From DASWJZ01 sp963814905 (GTDB taxonomy: Bacteria; Pseudomonadota; Alphaproteobacteria; Rhizobiales; Afifellaceae), in contig CAWFEM010000011.1 of NCBI GenBank assembly GCA_963814905.1, positions 558,001 through 622,000 of the forward strand: DNA of 64,000 nt, written 5' to 3'. Numbering within the stretch: position 1 is the stretch's first letter; the number at the start of each line of letters is the position of its first letter. A program made the translations under genes and the position numbers. Positions 30,892 through 39,073 of the stretch are shown here, piece by piece. The notes beneath the pieces were generated by a model. It was not told where the DNA came from. It searched no databases and saw only the letters and a program-made list of their open reading frames with translations.

Positions 30892-31540
30892 ATGCCCTTT
30901 CACGATCGCACCGAAGCGGGCAAGCGGCTCGCCGCGGCGCTTGCCACAGTATCGCGGGCAGGACATCGTCGTGCTTGCCTTGCCGCGCGGCGGCGTGCCG
31001 GTCGCGGCCGAGGTGGCGCGCGCGCTCGGCGCGCCGCTCGACCTCGTCCTGGTGCGCAAGATCGGCGTGCCCTATCAGCCGGAGCTTGCCATGGGCGCGG
31101 TCGTGGACGGTGCGCGGCCGCTCGTCGTGCGCAACGAGGACGTGATCCGCGAGGCGGGGGTTTCGAGCGACCAGTTCGCGGCGATCCGCGACCTCGAGCT
31201 GGCGGAGATCGGACGGCGCCGCCGCGCCTATCTGGGCGAGCGCCCGCATCCCACGTTGAAGGACCATATCGCCATCGTCATCGACGACGGCGTGGCGACG
31301 GGCGCGACGACGCGCGCAGCACTCCGCGCCGTCAGGGCTCACTCCCCGCGGCGGTTGATCCTCGCGGTACCGGTCGCGCCGGCAACCACGCTCAGATCGC
31401 TCCAAGACGAGGCGGACGAGATTGTCTGCCTGGAGGAGCACGAGCCCTTCATGGCGATCGGCATGTACTACACCGATTTCGGCCAGCTCACCGATGACGA
31501 GGTACGCGCGATCCTCAGCGACTTTCCCGTCGCGGATTGA
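30892..31540 (+). CDS. Phosphoribosyltransferase-family protein, frameshifted as read
   Basis: About 215 residues after correction. The true start appears to be ATG 30892 (MPFHDRTEAGKRLAAAL), followed by an extra base near 30945; the next frame continues QYRGQDIVVLALPRGGVPVA, the standard entry of this family, to a stop at 31540. As read, an ATG or similar start at 30941 would give a 199-residue version lacking the first 16 residues. The PRPP motif is IAIVIDDGVATGATTRAAL. Stand-alone members of this family are common near stress genes in alphaproteobacteria and their substrate is not settled. The stop codon abuts that of the convergent TfuA gene (TGATCA), leaving no terminator room. Confidence 0.82.
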
Positions 31541-32275
31541 TCAGCCGAAATCCTCCAGGAGTTCCAGCCACGCCGCGGTCGGCTCGACGGCGATCCGTTC
31601 GCCTCGCGACGATCGCCGCGTTCCTGCCTTCGCAAGGATGCGGGCGCGGACGAGAGCGGCCCTTGCATCGCGCGCTTTCAGGTCGACCCGGTTCGCCTTA
31701 ACCCAGGTGGCGAACGCCGCCAGCCTCGCGGGGGAGAGCGTGTGATCGCCGCCGGCGGCGAGCAGCGCTTTCCACGTGCGCTCCTTGTAGTGGACGCTTT
31801 CGGCGAACGCCGCGAAGCCGGCCGCCTCCCGCGGTGAAAGGACGCCTCGGCGCACGGCCAGTCGGCACGTCGCCCGGACATTCACCAGCGCTTCGGTCAG
31901 AACGAAGGCGCCGAGCTCATGCGGAGCGTGCAGGACCGCGACCTCCGCGTCGTCCTCGATCCAGCCGCGCCGATACGCCTGATAGATGCATCCGACGCCG
32001 AGCATGCCGTAGCGGGCAAGCTCGGCGGCGCGGAGCGCCCCCATGCTCGCCGCGCCGATCACGGTCGCGCCCTCTTCGAGGGCGAGCAGAATCTCGTTGT
32101 GCCAGATGGCAGGGCCGCTCTCGAATTCCCCGTCGAGGACGACGACGAGATCGGGACGCTCAGGCAGCACCCGCAGCAGGTCCCCCTGGCCGGCGGGCGG
32201 CAGGTAGCGCGCGGGGAGAAGCGCTTCCGCGGCAGCCAGAGGCAACGAGGGCCCAAGGAAGACAAAGGTCTTCAT
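31541..32275 (-). CDS. tfuA: TfuA-like protein, partner of YcaO
   Basis: A 244-residue protein that opens KTFVFLGPSLPLAAAEALL and has VIGAASMGALRAAELARYGM and GVGCIYQAYRRGWIEDDAEVA, all hallmarks of TfuA. TfuA proteins act with YcaO enzymes; in trifolitoxin synthesis and in thioamide formation (for example on a glycine of methyl-CoM reductase in methanogens) they are thought to supply or handle sulfur. The start overlaps the ycaO end by four bases, so the two are translationally coupled. Function here: peptide or protein backbone thioamidation, inferred from the pairing, with a target still unknown. Confidence 0.87.
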   Translation of the reverse strand: MKTFVFLGPSLPLAAAEALLPARYLPPAGQGDLLRVLPERPDLVVVLDGEFESGPAIWHNEILLALEEGATVIGAASMGALRAAELARYGMLGVGCIYQAYRRGWIEDDAEVAVLHAPHELGAFVLTEALVNVRATCRLAVRRGVLSPREAAGFAAFAESVHYKERTWKALLAAGGDHTLSPARLAAFATWVKANRVDLKARDARAALVRARILAKAGTRRSSRGERIAVEPTAAWLELLEDFG

Positions 32276-33519
32276 CGGCGGCCGAGATAGGCGCGGAGCG
32301 CACGCTCACGCGGCTGGTATTCTGGCATCTCTTCGCCGTCCTCAAGCTCCGGGACGAGCACGCGTACGGCCGGTATGCCGGTCTCCGGATGCGTCAGGTC
32401 TATGGTGACGACGTGCTTCAAGTGACGGCGGAGGCGCTCAAGAATATGCGCGAAATCCTCGGCGGGAGAAGCGCCCCGCCATGAGGGGATGCTCGTGAAG
32501 GGATGGCCGACATCGGAGGCGGCGACTTCCGCGATGAGGCGGCGCGCCTCTGCAGGGTCGGGGTGCGCGTAGAAGCGCCGAAAAAGATCGTTGCGGGCGC
32601 CGGAGATGGAGGTGGCGCGAATTTGGATCGCCTCCGTGACAGCACGTATCAGAGCGACTTCGCGGTTCGGGTGGCATCCGGCGCCATCGACGATGGCGGC
32701 CGTCCGGTCTGCATGCTCAAGCGGCTCGACGATGCGGCAGACGAAGACCGGCACGTCGATCTCGCTGCGGATGTCGAAGACCGCGCAATGAAGGCCGGCG
32801 GCGCGGATGGCGGCGATCAACGCGCAATTCGCAGCATCGGCGATCGTGTCGAGGGCGACGCGCCGCATCGCCTGGTGAAGCTGCGGGAGGAGCCGCCACA
32901 GCGTCAGCGCATCGCGTTCCACGATCTCGCACAATGCGTGAAGCACCGCCTCCGCGTCGGTGTTTCCGCAGGCAAGACCGGTGCTCGTGTTGACGTAGAG
33001 GTGGCTCCCCGCCGGCCCCGGTATGCGGCGGTCGAAATGCACGACGGGGTAGGGCACATGGACTTCCGCTTCCGCCATGACATCGAAGCCGGTGATCCAG
33101 CCGATATCCATCTCTGCGTCGGGCTTGGCATCGGCTGGAAGCGGCCAGATGCCGGGGTCGAGCGTTGCGAAGCTTCGCGACGCGACCCTTTGCGACGCGA
33201 TCCGCTCCGGCGGGCGCATATACTCCGCGCTGAAACGCTCGATCAATTCCATGATGCCGGAGGCTTTCGCACCGGCAAGCGTGACGCCCTTCCCCTGATA
33301 GACGGAAAGCGAGCGGCTGCACGGTCGGCATACCGCGACGACCGGAACGCCGATCCGGTCGAGCCCGGTCAGGACGGCGACGCGCGTGATGCCGATGCGC
33401 TCCGCAACAGGGGAGAGCCGCTCAAGCGTCTCGTCCGCCGAGGCGGTGCGGTGCGTCTCGCGAAGATAAGGCGCCGGCGAAAGCGTGCCGCCGTTCGAGA
33501 CAGGGTTTCGCAACGCCAT
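32272..33519 (-). CDS. YcaO-domain protein (TfuA-associated, putative peptide cyclodehydratase/thioamide synthase)
   Basis: A 415-residue ATP-dependent backbone-modifying enzyme. Motifs that bind Mg-ATP in YcaO proteins can be seen: SGIMELIERFSAEYMRPPER, LCEIVERDALTLWRLLP and RAVTEAIQIRATSISGARND. The early part contains YQGKGVTLAGAKAS, and CGNTDAEAVLHALCE leads into the second motif. It ends with VRVLVPELEDGEE and RERALRAYLG. It lacks a fused E1-like (C) domain, as expected for TfuA-dependent YcaO. Upstream by 28 bases is an 81-residue gene that may encode the substrate. A role in making thioamides on a peptide is inferred, not shown. Confidence 0.88.
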   Translation of the reverse strand: MALRNPVSNGGTLSPAPYLRETHRTASADETLERLSPVAERIGITRVAVLTGLDRIGVPVVAVCRPCSRSLSVYQGKGVTLAGAKASGIMELIERFSAEYMRPPERIASQRVASRSFATLDPGIWPLPADAKPDAEMDIGWITGFDVMAEAEVHVPYPVVHFDRRIPGPAGSHLYVNTSTGLACGNTDAEAVLHALCEIVERDALTLWRLLPQLHQAMRRVALDTIADAANCALIAAIRAAGLHCAVFDIRSEIDVPVFVCRIVEPLEHADRTAAIVDGAGCHPNREVALIRAVTEAIQIRATSISGARNDLFRRFYAHPDPAEARRLIAEVAASDVGHPFTSIPSWRGASPAEDFAHILERLRRHLKHVVTIDLTHPETGIPAVRVLVPELEDGEEMPEYQPRERALRAYLGRR

Positions 33520-33547
33520 CCAACGCCGGGATCAGACCCGCTTCGTG

Positions 33548-33793
33548 CTAGCGCTTACCCCGCGTGATGACGACACCGCCGCCGAGGAGCTCCTCGATCT
33601 CCTCCCGGGTGAAGCGGAACAACTCGTCTGGGTTGATCAGGTTACCCTCCTCGATCAGTCCCTCGCCCCGTAGAAAGTCCAGGATTTTGTTCATGACCGC
33701 TTCGGGATCGCCCTCGATAAAATACGTCTTGTGGTTTATCGAGAGCAGAATGCCCGGCACCCGGTCGTCACCGCCCTTTTCATAGTCGGCCAT
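33548..33793 (-). CDS. 81-residue acidic protein heading the ycaO-tfuA operon (candidate substrate/leader peptide)
   Basis: Starts at ATG 33793 with an excellent ribosome site (GGGAGGAAG), reading MADYEKGGDDRVPGILLSIN. It continues with a helical acidic region (PDELFRFTREEIEELL) and ends in a short glycine-rich basic tail, GGGVVITRGKR. I do not recognise the family. Its position as first gene before ycaO and tfuA, its small size, the acidic helical leader-like body and the distinct tail after a Gly-Gly-Gly make it a candidate precursor of a ribosomally made modified peptide. The tail has no Cys or Ser, so thioamide (for instance thioglycine) formation would fit better than thiazole. It could equally be a small accessory or recognition protein. 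Confidence 0.6.
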   Translation of the reverse strand: MADYEKGGDDRVPGILLSINHKTYFIEGDPEAVMNKILDFLRGEGLIEEGNLINPDELFRFTREEIEELLGGGVVITRGKR

Positions 33794-33914
33794 CGAACTT
33801 CCTCCCGAGTTTGGCGCGCCCCCCAAGGTCGGATACGATCGCAAGCCAAGCGTCGATCCAACACCGGGCCGCCAAAGGCGCCCCCACGCCGTCGATGCTG
33901 GAGCACAAGATTGC

Positions 33915-35660
33915 ATGTCGGAGAATGCGCGGCAACTGGCGGCAATCCTGAGCACTGACGTCGTCGCTTACTCGCAGCTCATGAGTATGGACGAAGCGCG
34001 GACCGACGCGGTCGTGCGGCAAGCGCTCGACGACATGGAAGGAATCGTCGAGCAGTTCCGCGGCCATATCATCTCGCTGCAGGGCGACGGGTTCATCGCG
34101 ATCTTCGATAGCGCCACGAAGAGCGTCGAGTGTGCCACCAAGCTGGCGGAGCTCGTTGCCGGCGAGCGCTACCCGCTGGACGACAGCCATCTGGAGTTTC
34201 GCACGGGGATGTGCCTCGGCGAGATCATCGTCCGCGACGAGAGCGCGTTCGGGGAAGCGGTCAATATCGCCAAGCGACTGGAGCAGGCGGCGCAGCCCGG
34301 TCAGACCTGGGTGTCGGAAAGCCTATACCAGCACGCGGTCGGACGGACGGCGGCGGGCTTCGAATATCTCGGCGAAAAAGAGCTCAAGAACATTCCGCGG
34401 CGAATCGCCGTCTACCGCCTCGTTCCCACATTGGAAGCGGCGGCGCGCTCGCCGTCGCCGCGCGCGCCCGCCGCCGACGGGCTCGATCTCGGACGGCCGG
34501 TGCTCGCCGTCCTGCCGATCGACGATTTCAGCGAGAACAAGGACAAGTCCTGGCTCTGCGACTGCATCACCGAGGAGATCATTCTTCGCACGAGCAAGTT
34601 TCGCGAGATCCCGGTCATATCGCGGAACTCCGTGTTCGCGATCCGCGGCAATAGCTGGAGCATCGGACGCATCGCGGAGGAGCTGCATGCGGCCTACATC
34701 CTGGAAGGGAGCATTCGGACCGCCGGCTCGCAGGTTCGCTTGACCGCGCAGCTCATCGATTCCAAGGCCGACCGCCACGTCTGGTCGGACAGTTTCGTGG
34801 GCGACCTCGACGATGTGTTCTCGCTGCAGGATGCGATCAGCGAAGCCGTGGTCGGCCATCTCGTCGGCCGTATCGAGGTGGCGGAGGAACAGCGCATTCG
34901 CCGGCCGCACCCCTCAAGCACGTCCTATGAAGCCGTCGCGCGCGCCCGCCAGTTCTATTGGCAGGGCGACCGGGCGGCGCTCGACGAGTCGGAGCGTATC
35001 TGCCGCAAGTGCATCGCCGACGATCCGCTCTATGCCAGCGCTTGGTCGCTGCTCTCGCGCATCTGCAACACGCGCTGGCTCTTCGGCTGGAGCGAGGATA
35101 CCGCCGGGGCGATGCGGGAGGCGGAGGCGGCTGCGCGCAAGGCGATTGCACTCGACGTGAGCGACGGGCGCGCCCACACCGAGCTTAGCCAGGTGCTCCT
35201 GTACCAGCACCTGCATGCGCAGGCGCTCAAGGCGCACGAGCGGGCGCTTTCCATCAACCCGAATGACGCCGACATCATCGCGGAATACGCCGATACGCTC
35301 CACTATTCAGGCCGCGCGGATGAGGCGCTCGATCTGATGCGTCGCGCCATGGCGCTCAATCCCTACTATCCGGACTGGTATCTCTGGATTCTAGCGGACA
35401 TTTATTTTGTGCTGGACCGGCTCGAGGACGTCATTGCCACGGTTCAGCAGATGCGCAATCCGCTGCTTGCATGCCGGCTGACGGCAGCGAGCTTCGCGTT
35501 GTTGGGAAGGGAGGAGGAGGCCCGCCGCGCGGCGGAGGACGTGCTTCTGATCGCTCCGAAGTTCTCCGTCGAGGAATGGACGCACAGGCAGCCCGACATG
35601 GACGAAAAGAACATCGAGAAGTTCACGAAGGGGCTGAAGCTGGCGGGACTGCCGGACTAG
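33915..35660 (+). CDS. Adenylate/guanylate cyclase-domain protein with TolB-like and TPR regions
   Basis: A 581-residue protein. Residues 1 to about 170 form a class III cyclase catalytic domain (AILSTDVVAYSQLM with the first metal Asp; SLQGDGFIAIFDSATKSVEC; FGEAVNIAKRLEQAAQPGQ). Residues about 195-330 look like the TolB N-terminal-like domain found in this alphaproteobacterial group (RPVLAVLPIDDFSENKDKSW; YILEGSIRTAGSQVRLTAQL). The rest is TPR repeats (ALSINPNDADIIAEYADTLH; DEALDLMRRAMALNPYYPDW). No membrane segment. The product may be cAMP. It is divergent from the ycaO operon with a 121-base shared region, which hints at but does not prove a link. Starts with ATG after a weak site. Confidence 0.85.
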   Translation: MSENARQLAAILSTDVVAYSQLMSMDEARTDAVVRQALDDMEGIVEQFRGHIISLQGDGFIAIFDSATKSVECATKLAELVAGERYPLDDSHLEFRTGMCLGEIIVRDESAFGEAVNIAKRLEQAAQPGQTWVSESLYQHAVGRTAAGFEYLGEKELKNIPRRIAVYRLVPTLEAAARSPSPRAPAADGLDLGRPVLAVLPIDDFSENKDKSWLCDCITEEIILRTSKFREIPVISRNSVFAIRGNSWSIGRIAEELHAAYILEGSIRTAGSQVRLTAQLIDSKADRHVWSDSFVGDLDDVFSLQDAISEAVVGHLVGRIEVAEEQRIRRPHPSSTSYEAVARARQFYWQGDRAALDESERICRKCIADDPLYASAWSLLSRICNTRWLFGWSEDTAGAMREAEAAARKAIALDVSDGRAHTELSQVLLYQHLHAQALKAHERALSINPNDADIIAEYADTLHYSGRADEALDLMRRAMALNPYYPDWYLWILADIYFVLDRLEDVIATVQQMRNPLLACRLTAASFALLGREEEARRAAEDVLLIAPKFSVEEWTHRQPDMDEKNIEKFTKGLKLAGLPD

Positions 35661-35697
35661 GGTGTGAAGGTCCGGATCGCACAAACCGGGGAGGCCG

Positions 35698-36131
35698 TCA
35701 GAGCCGGTCCTTCTCGATGTCCTCGCAGGAATAACCGAGCTCCGCCAGCCCTTCCTCCAGATAGTCGCCGAGTGCCGGCATTCCGGTGAGATAGGGCGAG
35801 GAATCGCGCCGGTGGCGCTCCTGGGCGAGGGTGCGGGCGCTTGCGAAGTCGGCGCGCCGTCAAAATCGCCGCGCCCGACCCACGCGATGGCGATCAAATC
35901 GATGATCTCGTCGTCGTTCAGATCGACGATCGCCTCGTGCAGCTCCTGGAACGTCGGGTCGTCGGCATAATCCTCCAGCACGGCGCTGTCGGCGTCGTCG
36001 GAGGGATTGGAGCCGGGATCGGGCTCCACGGGCTCGACCTTCACGTCGAACTCGCGCGCTTTGACGATGATGTAGCAGACCTTTTCCAGGCTGATGTTGA
36101 TGTCGACGGTGGCCGAAGGGTCCCTGATCAT
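35698..36131 (-). CDS. DUF3775 domain protein, frameshifted as read
   Basis: The ATG at 36131 follows GGAG and opens MIRDPSATVDINISLEKVCY. It continues through FQELHEAIVDLNDDEIIDLI and IAWVGRGDFDGA, typical of DUF3775. Around 35855, within a GGCGCGCC run, one base seems to be missing: the next frame carries DFASARTLAQERHRRDSSPY and LTGMPALGDYLEEGLAELGY, the normal C-terminus of the family, ending at 35698. Unlike most frameshifts in this window this one is a net loss. Corrected length about 143-144 residues. Function of DUF3775 is not known; it is a small acidic cytoplasmic protein found mostly in alphaproteobacteria. Confidence 0.78.
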
Positions 36132-36340
36132 GGTGGCTCCAAAGCGGTCTATTTCGAAGAACGCGCTTTCCCCCTGATGGCTCCGCGCACGTGGCGTGGA
36201 GGTCGACATTGCTCCAGATCGTCAAGGACGTCGGCGCGGGCGAGCGCGCTTTGATGCAGGTCAATGGCGTGAAAAGCGCGCGGGCGCGGCGCGAGCGCTT
36301 TAAGCGTCGTGTGGCCGGTTCGGCTCAAGGAGAAGAGGCG

Positions 36341-37114
36341 TCAGATCGCCAGGTATTCGTGGCGGAGGTCTTCGTTCTCAAGCACGTCTTTCGCCGGCCC
36401 CTGCCAGGCGACCGTCCCCATGTCGAGGATGACGGCGCGATCGGCGAGCTGCAGCGCGGCGATGGCGTTCTGCTCGACGATGATCGTGGTGATGCCGAGT
36501 TCCTTGATCTCGGCCACGATCTTCTCGATCTCGCGCACGATGACCGGCGCCAGGCCTTCGTAGGGCTCGTCGAGGAGGAGAAGCTTCAGGTCGCGGGCGA
36601 GCGCGCGGGCGACCGCGAGCATCTGCTGCTCGCCGCCGGAGAGCGTCGTGCCTTCCTGCGTGCGGCGTTCGGCGAGCCGCGGGAAGTGGTCGTAGATGCG
36701 ATCCAGCGTCCAGCCCTTCGGCTCCGCGATCTGCGCCAGAACAAGGTTCTCCTCGACCGTCAGCCCCGGGATGATGCGGCGATCTTCCGGCACCAGCACG
36801 ACGCCGGCCTGTGCCGCCTTGTAGCTTTCCATCTGGTGCAGCGGCGTACCCTTGAGCCAGATCTCGCCCTTTTTCAGTTCGGGGTTCGACGCGCGGGCGA
36901 TGGTCCTGAGGGTTGACGTCTTGCCGGCGCCGTTGCGGCCGAGCAGCGCCAGCACCTCGCGCTCCGCGATCTCGAAGCTGACGCCCTGCACGATGTAGCT
37001 CTCGCCGTAGTAGGCGTGCATGTCGCGGCAGAGGAAGTAGGGCTTGCCGGCGGTCTCCGGCGTCGGGCCCGCGGCCGGCGCCGTCTCAGCGGGGGCGACG
37101 TCGACGGCGGCCAT
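36341..37114 (-). CDS. livF: Liv-type ABC transporter ATP-binding protein LivF
   Basis: A 257-residue ATPase starting MAAVDVAPAETAPAAG, then YFLCRDMHAYYGESYIVQGV. Walker A LLGRNGAGKTSTLRTI, signature LSGGEQQMLAVARAL, Walker B LLLLDEPYEGLAPVIV, then VEQNAIAAL. The EPYEGLAP sequence is typical of LivF. The start overlaps the livG stop by four bases (ATGA); the long upstream extension in the same frame lies inside livG and is not real. Last gene of livH-livM-livG-livF. Imports an amino acid or related small molecule together with the solute-binding protein at 40195. Confidence 0.92.
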   Translation of the reverse strand: MAAVDVAPAETAPAAGPTPETAGKPYFLCRDMHAYYGESYIVQGVSFEIAEREVLALLGRNGAGKTSTLRTIARASNPELKKGEIWLKGTPLHQMESYKAAQAGVVLVPEDRRIIPGLTVEENLVLAQIAEPKGWTLDRIYDHFPRLAERRTQEGTTLSGGEQQMLAVARALARDLKLLLLDEPYEGLAPVIVREIEKIVAEIKELGITTIIVEQNAIAALQLADRAVILDMGTVAWQGPAKDVLENEDLRHEYLAI

Positions 37115-37872
37115 CAGTGCGCTCCTCCGAGATAGGCTTCCTGGACCTTGGGGTCGCCGCGCACCTGGTCGGGCGGGCCTTCGGCGATGATGCGACCCTG
37201 TGCCAGGACCGAGATCTTGTCGGCGAGCGAGAACACGACATGCATGTCGTGCTCGATGATGACCTTCGTCATGCCGCGCTCCTTGATCCGCTTCAGGAGC
37301 TCGATGGTGCGGTTGGTGTCGTGCCGCGACATGCCCGCCGTCGGCTCGTCGAGGAGCAGCAGCTTCGGATGCTGGATCAGGCACATCGCGAGCTCCAGCC
37401 GGCGCTTGTCGCCGCGCGACAGGCTGGCGGCGTGGTGGTCCTTCAGGTGGATGAGGCCGACATCCTCCAGTACGGCCTCCGCCTCCTGCCGCAGCGCGGT
37501 CTCTTTCTCTAGGCTGCGCAGCGCCTGTAGGCGGAAGCTGCCGTCGCGCTTGGCGAAAGCCGGCACCATCACGTTCTGCAGAAGCGTCAGGTCGGGAAAG
37601 ATCTCCGGCGTCTGGAAGACGCGGGCAACGCCGAGCTGGTTGATCTCGTACGGCTTCTTTCCGGTAAGCACCTGGCCGTCGAAGATGACGGTGCCGGAAT
37701 CGGGCGCGATGCGTCCGACGCAGATATTGAGCAGCGTCGACTTGCCGGCGCCGTTCGGTCCGATGATCGCATGGGTCTTGCCCTCTTCGATCTCAAGATC
37801 GATGTCGGAAAGCGCCTTCAGCCCGCCGAAGCTCTTATGGACATCGGCAACATGCAGAACTCTGTTCTCCAC
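37114..37872 (-). CDS. livG: Liv-type ABC transporter ATP-binding protein LivG
   Basis: A 252-residue ATPase beginning at GTG 37872 (MENRVLHVADVHKSFGGLK) with GAGGGA upstream; a longer start would overlap livM. Walker A is IIGPNGAGKSTLLNIC, Walker B LLLLDEPTAGMSRHDTNRTI, and the switch EHDMHVVFSLAD. The ABC signature reads SLSRGDKRRLELAMCL, with RGD where LSxGQ is usual; this variant recurs in one LivG subgroup and should not abolish function. C-terminal QVRGDPKVQEAYLGG is typical of LivG. Confidence 0.92.
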   Translation of the reverse strand: MENRVLHVADVHKSFGGLKALSDIDLEIEEGKTHAIIGPNGAGKSTLLNICVGRIAPDSGTVIFDGQVLTGKKPYEINQLGVARVFQTPEIFPDLTLLQNVMVPAFAKRDGSFRLQALRSLEKETALRQEAEAVLEDVGLIHLKDHHAASLSRGDKRRLELAMCLIQHPKLLLLDEPTAGMSRHDTNRTIELLKRIKERGMTKVIIEHDMHVVFSLADKISVLAQGRIIAEGPPDQVRGDPKVQEAYLGGAH

Positions 37873-37882
37873 GACGCTTCCC

Positions 37883-39070
37883 TCACTCTGCCGGTTGCAC
37901 TTCGGTGTGGCGCGCGGCCACTTTCGGCTTTGCTCGGAAGAGCCGGCCAAGGCGCCTGAAACCCTCCATCAGGCCGCCGGGCAGGAAGACCACCACCAGT
38001 ACGAACAGCAGCCCAAGCGTCAGCTGCCAGCCTTCGCCCACGAACGGGTTGATAAGCTTGGTAAGAGTATCGTTGAGGCCCTGAGGCATCCAGCTGAACC
38101 AGTCGTGCAGCACGTTGTCGTTGATCTTGGAGAAGATGTTCTCGAAATATTTGATGAACCCGGCGCCGAGAACCGGACCCATCAGCGTGCCCGCGCCGCC
38201 AAGGATCGTCATCAGGACGACTTCACCGGAGGCGGTCCACTGCATGCGTTCGGCACCCGCCAGCGGATCCATCGCGGCCAGCAGACCGCCGGCCAAGCCG
38301 GCATACATGCCCGAGATCACGAAAATGGCCAGCTTGTAGGGCTTGGTGTTGATGCCGGCATAGTTGAGACGGGTGCGATTCGTCTTGATCGCGCGCAGGA
38401 ACAAGCCGAACGGCGAGCGGAAGATTCTCATCGAAAGGTAGAAGGCCAGGATCGCGATCACGGCGGTGAAGTAGTAACCGACATTGAAGGTGAAGACCCA
38501 GCCGCCCACGGGCACCTTGATGCTGTCGATCATCAACAGGCCGAACACGTACGGCGAGGTCGGGGAGTTCGGCCCCATGAGGACTTGCGGGTCACTGGTA
38601 TAGACCTGCAACCCGGTTTCGCCGTTCGTCAGTGGCGTGAAGACCGAATAGGCGAGGTTGTAGCTCATCTGCGCGAACGCCAGCGTCAGGATCGAGAAAT
38701 AGATGCCCGACCGCCGCAGCGAGATATACCCGATGACGAGTCCGAACAGGCCCGAGACCACGATAGCGAGGATCAGGCCGGGCAGAACGTTGTAGCCCAG
38801 AAGCTTGTACATCCACACGACGGCGTACGAGCCGATTCCGAGGAAGGCCGCGTGGCCGAAGCTGAGATAGCCGGTGAGGCCGAATAGCAGATTGAAGCCA
38901 ATCGCGAAGATGCCGTAGATGGCGAAACGCTGCATCAGGTCGGGATAACCCGCGTTGAACTGGGCAAGGCCAGAGCCTTCAGGGAACGGTTGCAGGACGA
39001 TCGGCGTCGCCAGCGTCAGCACTGTGACGAAGAACAGAAACAGCGTGTCCTTCTTGTTAAGTCCCAGCAA
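37883..39070 (-). CDS. livM: Liv-type ABC transporter permease LivM
   Basis: A 395-residue permease with about ten membrane helices: YGIFAIGFNLLFGLTGYLSF followed by GHAAFLGIGSYAV, SLRRSGIYFSILTLAFAQMS, RAIKTNRTRLNYAGINT (cytoplasmic EAA-like loop), and ASGEVVLMTILGGAGTLMGP. It appears to start at TTG 39070 with GGAGG at the end of livH eight bases upstream. Forms the membrane channel with LivH. Confidence 0.9.
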   Translation of the reverse strand: MLGLNKKDTLFLFFVTVLTLATPIVLQPFPEGSGLAQFNAGYPDLMQRFAIYGIFAIGFNLLFGLTGYLSFGHAAFLGIGSYAVVWMYKLLGYNVLPGLILAIVVSGLFGLVIGYISLRRSGIYFSILTLAFAQMSYNLAYSVFTPLTNGETGLQVYTSDPQVLMGPNSPTSPYVFGLLMIDSIKVPVGGWVFTFNVGYYFTAVIAILAFYLSMRIFRSPFGLFLRAIKTNRTRLNYAGINTKPYKLAIFVISGMYAGLAGGLLAAMDPLAGAERMQWTASGEVVLMTILGGAGTLMGPVLGAGFIKYFENIFSKINDNVLHDWFSWMPQGLNDTLTKLINPFVGEGWQLTLGLLFVLVVVFLPGGLMEGFRRLGRLFRAKPKVAARHTEVQPAE

Positions 39071-39073
39071 GGC

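Noticed and set aside
36191..36916. Plus-strand frame overlapping the livF region
   Set aside because: Mostly antisense to livF with no ribosome site; the unshared first 40 codons match nothing.
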